64,000 nt of DNA from Ascidia mentula (taxonomy: Eukaryota; Chordata; Ascidiacea; Phlebobranchia; Ascidiidae). Under the pieces are notes generated by a model. It saw nothing but the letters and a program-made list of their open reading frames with translations. It ran no database searches and was not told the origin of the DNA. Position numbers and translations under genes: made by a program. The stretch lies in assembly GCA_947561715.1 (NCBI GenBank), contig OX387199.1, forward strand, positions 6,143,001-6,207,000. Reading direction: 5' to 3'. Shown one piece after another: positions 1 to 10,743 of this stretch (its first letter is position 1; each line of letters begins with the position of its first letter).

Positions 1-2488
1 GGAGTAAAACCACGCTCTACTTGGAAGCTCTTAAGCACATCGAGTTGACGATGAAACAACAAATGTCTCAGATCCAGAACCTAACCAATGTTGTTCTTGT
101 AGAGGCTGTAAGTTTATTCATTGAAAAATATGTAACAATGCACAACAATTCGGGTAATTTTACAGCGAAACAACCAAAAAATCGATTTGTGGGATTTTCT
201 TACGTCGATTGTGGGAATTGTCATTAGTGTTGGGGCAAAAAGTCCAATTGCTGTCTACGATAAATCAGTCGCGGTAAGAAATGCGTCAGTTTCATTTTTG
301 AGCACTTTCCAAAGTTAACTTTATCACTAGTTCATCTCCATGATGAAGCAAAGAAATTGCGAACTTCCCGTAATTGAGCAATTACAAGACTTATTGAAAA
401 CAAAGTATGTTTCCATTCTTAATTAGTCTTATTAGCAATAAATCCAATAAAATGTTTCATGATGCTGTCAAGCCTCCAGTTTGCGTTTGACGCGCGAGCA
501 ATCGCCGATAATTTTGATTACAACACTTTGAATGCATCGGCTGTTCCGGTCATAATGAAAAGCAATTTGGCAAAGAACAGAGGAAAGATCATTCAGGAAC
601 TTCATTGCGTGTTTGAGGAAACAAGCTCGGAAAACGTAACAATCGCCTTCTCGGTCACTCACCAATAAATTCTTGCTGGTTATTTATCACTATATTTAGG
701 CTTTGACACTGGATCGTGTTCTGAATGATTATTTTCGAGACGGAGATTTCCGAATTGATCTCATAGGAAAACTGATGAACATTGGAGCTCAAATTAAAGT
801 GGGTTAATACTCAAGTATGATTACTTAGCAAGGGTTAATAAACTAAACGCTTTTTAGGAACTACAACACGATCAATATATTTTAATGGAAACGCAAAATT
901 CAGCAAATCGAACATTGCTGGCTGCTAGTAACAACATCAATATAGATTCCAGACACTATTTTACAGATTTGCTGCTCAAGTGGGTGCAAATTATATACTG
1001 CCGAACTTACTGAACTTAACTGCACTGTTTAACTCGAACCCTTCAAAACCAGCTTGTACCAGCAACAGGAAAATACTATTATGAACTCCATATATGAACT
1101 CTCCAAATCTTACCAGTTCGAAAGCTTATGGAATTTTGATGCATTAAGAAAATTCTCACGTTCATTTAGTTCGAAGGTAAATAAATGCGAGCAAACCGAA
1201 GTTAAGAGAAACGAACTCCACAACTAATAATTTCTCACAGAATGTGATTTTGAATTCTGGGAGCCTGAATGGAATATTCCAGTTGAATCAAATCTTCCTT
1301 CAGCTTCAGAGAGACAGGGACAACTTCATGAACTACGCGGCTGTCTACGCCGGGCCTTCTTCTCACATTTTTCACGCTTACTGGGAATTTTTGGAAGTAA
1401 ATCTTAACCTCCGAGACTTGCCTTAAGAACTATCCATCACCAATACCCTATTATAGTCCGTGCAATATTTTATAACTGATTAGACCACTCACCCCGCCGT
1501 CATTAACAAACTTCGATCAACTGGACAAACGACCATTACGTTGGATATCGACCCAAACGATCCATTGACCACACGGTGCGGGAACTGCTTCAACGGGCGC
1601 ATGATCGGTCTCTACATAGAAATCGTGGGTGACCGTCAAGCAAGAAACGTACCATCAAAGTATACAATTTTTTAGCATTGATAAGAATCTGTGGTGAGTT
1701 GTCATGCAAATAATTTTGCAGAACCTACGTCATGGTGTCACACCAGGGGGACTCCCGGTTTTTGGTTCCCTTGGCTGATGACAACATCACATCGGTTACA
1801 TTCCAGCAGACACCAGAAAGTGATGACTCGGGAAAGTTGATGTCGTTTGACTCCGCCCAATTACTCGAGTTGAGTGACATTGACGACGATGACTCAGCAC
1901 TGGACGAAAAGTTTGCTGACGCTGTAAATATTTGTCTAATATATTTATGTACTTATATCCATCACTAAAATGTAATGAGATATTCGTAATTGTTTGACAT
2001 GCTTACTTCGAATTATTCGTGATTGTTTATTTTACATAGAACACCTTTCCATTGAATATGTTGTGTGTACTTAGGAGTACCAGTATTGCCAGGAGGACGG
2101 ACCTGATTTTGCCGGAGTAAAGGCATGCAAAAGTCCATATGCCACCTACGTAATTACCATACCAAGGTCGGAGGACTACGTTTGTCCAACTGATCTGAGC
2201 GACTCCATTTCTGGATTGAATTGCCGGGACTTTGACTTCTCCAAGTAAAAAATAATTTTGAAGTACAGAGAATTGGAAAATCTTATTTTTTTTGTTTTTT
2301 TTTAGATTGAATGAAATCCGGATCTACGTCAAAGTTACTTCCTGGAGTAATTACCCTCATGATACAAGAACGGCAAAGTAAGAGTGTGGTGCAGTTTTTC
2401 TGGAATTCAATTACGGAATATATTATTCTTACTAAAATGTTTGTTAATACTTTGCAGACTTTTATTTCATCAACGAAATAAGAAATGA
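1..2488 (+). CDS. Secreted family copy A, 3' half (partial at window start)
   Basis: This is the C-terminal 533 residues of the first member of the tandem family; its 5' exons lie outside the window. Exons: 1-107, 166-273, 331-404, 473-635, 700-798, 858-979, 1053-1176, 1241-1396, 1484-1659, 1722-1923, 2075-2244, 2306-2377, 2458-2488. Every junction is GT-AG and the phase stays open to the TGA at 2486-2488. The first two bases finish a codon begun upstream. The encoded part starts in the long helical region and runs through the beta-rich C-terminal exons. In-frame reading past the donor at 2378 would meet a stop at once, but copies B, C and D all share the short last exon, so I splice it. Introns are nearly identical to copy C up to about position 2,000, whereas the last exons match copy B. 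Function unknown; copies with an intact 5' end carry a signal peptide. Confidence 0.8.
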
Positions 2489-2587
2489 ATATACCGAAGG
2501 ACAATTTCTACTGTTGTTTGATTGTTTCTATATTGATTATATATGATCGCATAAATTTATTAAACCGTATTGTAACTATATGCTAAA

Positions 2588-2593
2588 AATAAA
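2588..2593 (+). terminator. Poly(A) signal of copy A
   Basis: An AATAAA hexamer lies about 100 bases after the stop codon of copy A. Copy B has the same hexamer at the equivalent place. Confidence 0.55.
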
Positions 2594-2776
2594 AACATGT
2601 ACCCTCAATGTTTGGTAATGTTAAGTAGATATTTCGTAGTTGGACTTTGCAATCCGTAAAACAAGATTGATAACGACATTAACAGTCGCTTCGTTGCGTA
2701 GATTTGCGTTACTTGCGTTAGTTGTCAGCAGGTTTTGCTTGCTACGGTTAATCATCAATGTGTACAAAATACAAAA

Positions 2777-3159
2777 TTAAGAGGTTAGCATGCCGTTTTC
2801 ATTAAATCGTTGGACTGTTTCTTCGGCATTTTTTTGACACAAATGGCATTCCATACAAAACAAAATACAAAATAAAGACGAATAATTGCTGATACATACG
2901 AATAAGTAGTAACATGCAGTTCCATAAGAAATGAAAGTGAAAGCTTCAGAGTAAATGTCATCTACTGCGTCATAAAATTTGTCTCGGCTGTAAATTGGTG
3001 CAACGACTTCCTTGATGTTGCACAAAAAAAGCAGAGCATTGCAGATTTCGCGCAAAGCAACTCACCCTTATTTACACATTCACAAAATATGTATGTCACA
3101 TACAGTAATGTAGTGCAGGAATGTGTGTAACAATTGCGAATAAATAATATGGCTATCAA
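2777..3159 (-). pseudogene. Relic of a small gene between copies A and B
   Basis: Two overlapping open frames on the minus strand (3159-2962 and 3055-2777) read as one protein-like sequence split by a frameshift. The equivalent stretch between copies B and C (near 13,630-13,860) has eight more bases at the break, which joins the two frames, but it has an in-frame stop later on. So each copy is broken in a different way. The text is rich in Cys, Tyr and Phe with hydrophobic runs, perhaps membrane-spanning, and ends in a polar tail containing RFNENG. I cannot assign a family. The unit was evidently duplicated together with the large secreted gene. Confidence 0.4.
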
Positions 3160-3263
3160 GTCGATTCAAACAATGGTTGAGGGTTAATCTACGGGTGAAT
3201 TTTTTTTCAATCAGTTGAAAAAACAGGCTGTAAGTTAGGAACATAACTCACGGTTTCATACAT

Positions 3264-3437
3264 CTTTAATATAAACAAGATAGCCAATACAATAGTAGGG
3301 AACACTTCATACGGACGTTTCGATTGTACCATTTGCCGGTTCCCCTTCATTTTACATTGAAAATGGTTGTAGAAAACAATCGAAACGTCTGTATGAAGTT
3401 CTCTACTATTGTATGGGCTATCTTGTTTATATTAAAG
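3264..3437 (+). repeat. Foldback: inverted copy of the signal-peptide exon of copy B
   Basis: The left arm 3264-3327 is an imperfect reverse complement of the right arm 3376-3437, with a 48-base spacer. The right arm contains the start codon at 3393 and nearly all of the first coding exon of copy B. The left arm carries small indels, so its minus-strand reading does not keep the signal-peptide frame. The same foldback precedes copy C. Confidence 0.8.
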
Positions 3438-6400
3438 ACTGTAAGTGTTTCTAGAATTAAAAACCTCTGCAACACCACGATTTGTGATGTCTGTAAGCGA
3501 AATGAAATTTTGGAAAAAGTGTTTAACGTTTTTTCTCCTATCTTTTGCTTGTTGGGTTCAAATAGGATATTGCAGATCGGAAAAGGGTAAGTGAGACATA
3601 CTTGTCATTTTTAATTTCCGTTTACTGTATAGTTTGCTGTATATACTGATAAGCCCCGTCGTATATTTTTGTTACACTGTAATTTCTCTGAAAGATAATC
3701 TACTGGTATTGACACACCGAAAAAGATTACTTTTGGCAGAAAAGAAATACACCAATCGACGGTTTAATATAAAGATACAGAATTAAAAATTGCCAAATAT
3801 AATTATATGCATAGCAAGCCGTGTACTTTTTACGAGCTTGGAGAATTCAAACGTCAGATTTCGGTTTCGTCGACCGTTTCCCAATCCCCCGATGGTTTAC
3901 GCTTGGGTCAGAGGAGCAATATCAGAAAGGTATTTAAATGTAAAAGTTTTAGTTTTGAATTAAGAAATCTATCCTTTAAATGGCACTTGTTGTTTCAAAA
4001 CTTGAAGAAACAATGTTATAGAAGACACAAAAAAATTTGTGGATTTTTGTTTCAACATTACATTTAGGTTTAGGGTGAAAATTCATCAAATAACAAACAG
4101 GCAATTCTTGGCGTCATTCACCACCATCGGCTCCCGTAGGAAAAGCACTCGTGTCATGTTTTATTGGACAGCAAAGGAACATGTGCAAGGTACGGTGATA
4201 GAAAGTTACAAAAGTGGGCTATAATGACCAGCACGCAAAAATATTTTACTTTATAATGCATAAGTTACTAAGCATAAATTTCAGTTGTACACATTGGGAT
4301 GCACAGTTTTTTTGATACTTTTAGACAAGCAAACTCTTCTCGGACAGACGGCGAATGTCGAACCGGTATCCTTCGGCCATCCGATCTCAGTATTTGCACC
4401 AACTCTCACTGAAGTATCCAACAACGTGTATGATGTGTTTGGAAGAGATGTTTATACCTCTCAACTATACAGACGGCTCCGAGAAAACACGTAGGTTGCA
4501 TTTATGATCAATTGGTGGCTTTAAACCTTGATGGGCATTAAAACGTGAAAGTCAATTCAAGCAAGCCAAAACTTAAAGCGATAGTAAGAATGGCAAATGA
4601 CAGTGTACCGATGGAAAAGTATTGATGTGAGTTAAGATTCATTATCGGCCTCTGTCGCTCTTGGTTTACATAGTTTATGAGTTGGTCCAACAAGGGTATA
4701 TGGCGTATATTTGCAAAACTCTACGTATGCAATCGGATAGGTCAAGGATTTTCTAAAACTCGATATGGATTCTTGTTTTGGTTTCCAGGAATTTTCCAGT
4801 AACCCGAACCCGAGATCAAAGTATGGTACTTGAGATACGTGTTCGTTGCAACACATTCTACATTGATGGCAGCATAGAACCGTTTTACGGCGTCAAGCAG
4901 ATGAGCGTTCGTGCACGGAAAGTTGTTTCTAATGGAGCTCCTCTTGCCTTTACGGTTTGTCAGCAAGATTTTTTGTTTTTCTTCCATGTTTGATGTGATT
5001 TTACTTTTTGTCATGCTTTATATTTGATTCTTAGGCATCCCAGAGATGTTGTAACCCTTCGGCAGCGAATGTAAATACAAGAGGGAGGAACAGTGAGAGA
5101 GCAATACCGGGAACAGATTTGGAGATAATTGCTTACGAAGTACAAGGAGACATTCGCATCAGTTTGAAAGTAATGGCGATTGGTTTTGTTTGTTGGTTTG
5201 GGTATTCATGCTTCGATATTCTGAGTCGTGTGTGGTTGCACTTTTGTAAATCACAACTACGTAAAGTAAAGGAACCAAATTCGCGTTTGTTGACTGAAGA
5301 CATTTCACTGCAATTGAGTTTTTCATTATAAATTAGCTCCTGGTAACCACAAAACGAAATAAGGTATTCGTTAAAAAACGTTTAGGGTTCTAATAGTACA
5401 AATCCCCAAGACGGCGGAAACGGTGGTATCGGTGACAGCGGATCAAACAAGGCAAACATAGCGGATTGCGATTCAGCCTGCATGAGATCGAGATATAGTC
5501 ATCACTATTCAGTCCGTAGATATAATGTCAAAGGTGATGCGTCCTGTTGGTATGTATATGCGATAAACACACTTCTGTTTTTTTAGGTGAAACTGGGGGT
5601 GGTGGCCAAAGAGGATCCTACGGTAAAAGAGGAGGAGTTTCACTGCACCCTGGAGGCGATGCGGGTGATGCAACTTTTCAAACTCAACGCTTATCGGGTG
5701 TTGTGAAGTTGACCCAAGTCCCTGGATTTGCTGGACGTCCAGCCTCTCACGGCCACGGTGGGCCAGGAGGGTAATAGTTATCATCCTATTAATTATACAT
5801 TTGTCTGTAACACGATAAGCTGCACAACTAGAACATAGGCTCCCAACCTTTTGAACTCAGTTTACAACCTGGCAGTCATGAAGGCCAAATTTCCCCTCCC
5901 GTTTTATTTGTGAAAGTAAACAGAGGAATTTAAACCCAAACCCGAACGAAGTTGTATCATACTCAAAAACACTGTAGTGAAGCAGGGAAATAACTAATAG
6001 TTTTAAGGAGCATTTTAAGACTTTTTAAAAAGTACACGGCGCACAGAAAAGGTCTTCAATTTTTTTGTTTACAAAAATTTGCACCATAGTTAAGTCAAAT
6101 TTACCCACAAGGAGTAAATTTTATCCCGATTCAGAAGCGTTGAGATAGAATATTACCAAATGGTCAGTGACGGGTGTTGATGAAGTGGTTAAGTCCATCA
6201 TCCTTCCCAATATTTTCACACCCACCGGCTTCACGTGAGGTTTGACACAGATATTCATTTGCGCTCCCAAATTTATAAAAATCCCATGGCATGGCATAGA
6301 ATAGTGCGGGCCTTCAAACACCATTTAGAAAAGTCGTTTTATTTTTTTAGTTATTTTCCTAGTTAAAGATGATGGGATTTTTGCGAATACATCACATAGA

Positions 6401-9400
6401 AAACCCAAACCTGAATGAAGTTTTCAGGTCACTACATCACATGTAATTGCAGGCCGGGTGGAAATGGAGGTTGCGGATGCCGATGTTTAGAGCCTAGTCA
6501 TGTTTTGTTGCCGTTCCTAAGCCTACCATCGTGTCAATCTGCAAAGGGCCCTATTGGTTCACGCGGCCCCGACGGATATGATGGTTTTTTTGTGCATGGT
6601 ATTCCCGAAGTGGTAAGTTACTGACACATTTTGTTTCAGTTTAAATTAGAAAACTTGCAACACGGGACAATTTATTTTTTATTGAATACAGCTTCCTTAT
6701 TTCAAAATTTGCTATACAGGGTCAGCAAGGTTCAACAGGTGTCAGTAATCTGAGAATAGTCAACTCCGTGAGCCAATGGTTTAGTGGTGACAGCGAACTC
6801 CTGTGGATGATTGAGCGAGAAGGGGAAATGCTTTTTAAGCGAAATAACAACAAAGATGCCAAGCCAATATTTGAATTTATTGTGGATGTGGCAAACCCAT
6901 CAAGTTCGGTTTACATTCAGGTACAGGCATTTTTGCTGATCATTTGTTCAGTGTCGTGAAATAGCCTAAATTCAATATTGTTGCTTACATTTACCTCTAT
7001 TGTTGCATCCAAAGGTTGATTTTAACCGATTCATAAGGTTAACTAACTCACTGAGACAACATTAAAAAGAAATTAACATTTCTGTAATCAAAACCGTGCA
7101 TCGATTTTCTGGCGCCAGTGTATTTTTGACGTCCCATTTGCAAAAAAAACAGTTAAAGAACCTTTTCTCACTTCATTTGTTTAAAACCATACAGGCCAAT
7201 GAAGTTTTAAGATATATTGAGCAAGGATTTGACTTTTACGGAAATTCGAAAAGATACGCTCCAGACAAGGATTGGACGTACTTGCAACAACGCACGCAAA
7301 ACTTACTACAAGTAGGACAGAGCTTGGAAACCACATATAACACCATTTTCAGATCGGTAAGACATAAACTAACTTTTAGGTTGATATTATTGGGCAGCAA
7401 CCGGTAAAAACATTGCAAATTTTGACATACTGCCGTTGCAACATTCAATTACTGGTATTTTAAATAGGAAACCAAGCATGTGCAAAACAACACTTGCAAA
7501 AAGTATTTTTTCTTATGCCCACTTAAAACATAACCTTTCGTAATTACAGCTTACAGGAAGCCTGGATTCCGCGAGATCGGTTTTTAGTATTGTTAATACG
7601 GTTGTTTTGACAAGTACACAAAAGCTTGCCTTGAGGAAAAACGAGTTGAGGAGTAAAACCACGCTCTACTTGGAAGCTCTTAAACACATCGAGTTGACGA
7701 TGAAACAACAAATGTCTCAGATCCAGAACCTAACCAATGTTGTTCTTGTAGAGGCTGTAAGTTTGTACATTAAAAATATGTAACAATGCACAACAATTCG
7801 GTTAATTTTACAGCGAAACAACCAAAAGATCGATTTGTGGGATTTTCTCACGTCGATTGTGGGAATTGTTATTAGTGCTGGGGCAAAAAGTCCAATTGCT
7901 GTTTACAGTAAATCAGTCGAGGTAAGAAATGCGTCAGTTTCATTTTTGAGCACTTTCCAAAGTTAACTTTATCACCAGTTCATCTCCATGCTGAAGCAAA
8001 AAAATTGCGAACTTCCCGTAATTGAACAACTGCAAGACTCATTGAAGACAAAGTATGTTTCCATTCTTAATTATTCTTATTAGCAATAAATCCAATGAAA
8101 TGTATCATATTGCTGTCAAGCCTCCAGTTTGCGTTTGACTCGCGAGCAATCGCCGATAATTTTGATTACAACACTTTGAATGCATCGGCTGTTCCGGTCA
8201 TAATGAAAAGCAATTTGGCAAAGAACAGAGGAAAGATCATTCAGGAACTTCATTGCGTGTTTGAGGAAACAAGCTCTGAAAACGTAACAATCGCCTTCTC
8301 GGTCACTCACCATTAAATTCTTGCTGGTTATTTATCACTATATTTAGGCTTTGACACTCGATCGTGTTCTAAATGATTATTTTCGAGACGGAGCTTTCCG
8401 AGTTGATCTTATAGGAAAACTGATGAACATGGGCGCTGAAATGAAAGTAGGACAGTTATAAAGTGCTACAAAAGGTCTTAAAACCAATTAATTTTTCCAG
8501 GAAATAGGACATGATCAACACATTTTAATGGAAACGCAAAATTCAGCTAATCAAACATTGCTGGCTGCTCGTAACAACATCAATATAGAGTCAAAGCGCT
8601 ATCTTACAGACTTACTGCTCAAGTAGGTGCATGGTAATGGTATTGCAGCTACACAACACACTCTTTGCACTTTTCACAAACAGCTTGTACCAGCAACAGG
8701 AAAATGCTATCATGAACTCCATATATGATCTTTCCAAGTCTTACCAGTTCGAAAGCTTGTGGAATTTTGATGCTTTGGGAAAATTTTCACTTTCATTTAG
8801 TACCAAAGTAAGAAACCAAAGACTTGATTTAAGCAAAACAACATTTTTTTTGCAGAACGTAGTTTTGAATTCTGGGAGCCTAAACGGGGTGTTCCAGTTG
8901 AATCAAATTTACCAGAGGCTTTTAAGAGAAAGGAACAATTTCATCAACTATGCAACAGCATACGCCGGGCCTTCTTCTCATATTTTCCACGCGTTCTGGG
9001 AATTTTCGGAAGTGAGCAAGTGACAACATACCTAATGTCGTACGTGCACCAACACGCACTCTTTCAATGCGTATAGACCACTCACCCCGCCGTCATCAAT
9101 AAACTTCGATCAACTGGACAAACGACAATTACGTTGGATATCGACCCAAACGATCCATTGACCACACGCTGCGGGAACTGCTACAACGGGCGCATGATCG
9201 GTCTCTACATAGAAATCGTGGGTGACCGTCAAGCAAGAAACGTACCATCAAAGTATACAGATATTTAGCATTGATAAGAATCTGTGGTGAGTTGCGTCGC
9301 AATTAATTTGTGCAGAACTTTCGTCATGGTGTCACACCAGGGGGATTCCCGGTTTTTGGTTCCCTTGGGTGATGACAACATCAAGTCGGTTACATTCCAG

Positions 9401-10081
9401 CAGACACCAGAAAGTGATAAATCGGGAAAGTTGATGTCGTTTGACTCCGCCCAAATACTGGAGTTGAATGACATTGACGACGATGACTCAGCACTGGACG
9501 AAAAGTTTGCTGACGCTGTAAATATTAGTCTAATATATTTATGTGCTATATCCATCATTAAAATGTGATGATATATGCGTGATTGTTTGCCATGCTTACT
9601 TCGAATTATTCGTGCTTGTTTATTTTACATAGAATACCTTTGCATTGAATGTGTTGTGTGTACTTAGGAGTACCAGTATTGCCAGGAGGACGGACCTGAT
9701 TTTGCCGGAGTAAAGGCATGCAGAAGTCCATATGCCACCTACGTAATTACTATACCCAAGTCGGAGGACTACGTTTGTCCAACTGATCTGAGCGACTCCA
9801 TTTCTGGATTGAATTGCCGGGACTTTGATTTCTCCAAGTAAAAAATAATTTTAAAGCACAGAGAATTGGAAAATCTTATTTCTTTGTTTTTTTTTTAGAT
9901 TGAATGAAATCCGGATCTACGTCAAAGTTACTTCCTGGAGTAATTACCCTCATGATACAAGAACGGCAGAGTAAGAGTGTGGTGCAGTTTTTCTGCAATT
10001 CAATTACCGAATATATTATTCTTAGTAAAATGTTTGTTGATACTTTGCAGACTTTTATTTCATCAACGAAATAAGAAATGA
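3393..10081 (+). CDS. Secreted collagen-like/helical protein, copy B
   Basis: A full 25-exon gene model, 1,105 residues. Exons: 3393-3440, 3576-3586, 3819-3929, 4068-4189, 4325-4490, 4789-4954, 5035-5169, 5386-5533, 5587-5770, 6453-6612, 6720-6920, 7195-7356, 7550-7756, 7814-7921, 7979-8052, 8121-8283, 8348-8446, 8501-8622, 8684-8807, 8856-9011, 9077-9252, 9316-9517, 9668-9837, 9899-9970, 10051-10081. The start at 3393 gives a 16-residue hydrophobic signal peptide; an in-frame ATG at 3363 is possible. The 11-base second exon is inferred from phase and from copy C. Visible parts are a beta-rich N-terminus, glycine-rich collagen-like stretches (exons 8, 9), a CGCxC cluster (exon 10), long helices (exons 11-19) and a beta-rich end. 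No family recognised; secretion is inferred. Most exon lengths equal those of copy D although the sequence has diverged. Confidence 0.85.
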
Positions 10082-10180
10082 ATATACCGAAGCAAAATTT
10101 ATACTGTTGTTTGATTGTTGCTATATTGATTATATATGATCGCGTAAATTTATTAAACCGTATTGTAACTATATGCTCAA

Positions 10181-10186
10181 AATAAA
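10181..10186 (+). terminator. Poly(A) signal of copy B
   Basis: An AATAAA hexamer 100 bases after the stop codon of copy B, at the same place as in copy A. Confidence 0.55.
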
Positions 10187-10375
10187 AACATGTATCCTCA
10201 ATGTTTGGTAATGTGAAGTTGGTATTTCGAAGTTGGACTTTGCAATCCAAGAAACAAGATTGATATCGACATTAACAGTCGTTTCGTTGCGTAGATTTGC
10301 GTTACTAGTGTTAGTTGTCAGCAGGTTTTGCTTGCTACGGTTAATCATTAATGTGTACAAAATACAAATTAAGAG

Positions 10376-10459
10376 GTTAGCAAGCCGTTTTCGTTAAATC
10401 GTTGCAGTGCTTCTGTGGCATTTTATTTACACAAATGGCATACCATAAAAAAACAAAAC
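10376..10459 (-). pseudogene. Relic small gene, second copy, distal part
   Basis: This matches the 3' end of the relic between copies A and B, keeping the RFNENG tail on the minus strand, but an in-frame stop now lies just before it. The rest of the relic resumes after the retroelement at about 13,607. Confidence 0.35.
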
Positions 10460-10663
10460 GATAATAGACATCTGCGGAAGTAATTGAAACCTGGAGGTAA
10501 CCTCACACACCTGACATGCTGAAAAATCTTGAATGTTAGGGAATGAATAACTGTATAGGGTAGTTGCGTTAATGCCTTTTTCCCTTGCCAGAGTGAGTTT
10601 TGAGTGAGCTGCGATAAATGTAATCCCCACACAAACCAATTAGGCATGGGTGTACGTTTGCAA
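10460..10663. other. Extra block of about 204 bp absent from the A/B spacer
   Basis: The spacers before copies B and C align closely on both sides, but these bases occur only before copy C. I see no ORF, no terminal inverted repeat and no clear target-site duplication, so it may be a small mobile-element insertion or sequence lost from the other spacer. Confidence 0.4.
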
Positions 10664-10689
10664 AGACGAATAATTACTGAAATATAAGA

Positions 10690-10740
10690 CAAGCATATAG
10701 TCATAGATCAGAGACAGACACGACAAACTGAAGAAATTGA
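10690..10740 (+). repeat. 5' terminal direct repeat of the Penelope-like element
   Basis: These 51 bases are identical to 13548-13598. They lie just upstream of the ORF start at 10744. Confidence 0.85.
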
Positions 10741-10743
10741 ATT

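Noticed and set aside
2306..2381. Stop codon directly after the penultimate exon of copies A and C as the true end of the protein
   Set aside because: The TAA overlaps the GTAAG donor, and copies A, B, C and D all have a matching short last exon in phase, so splicing is the better reading.
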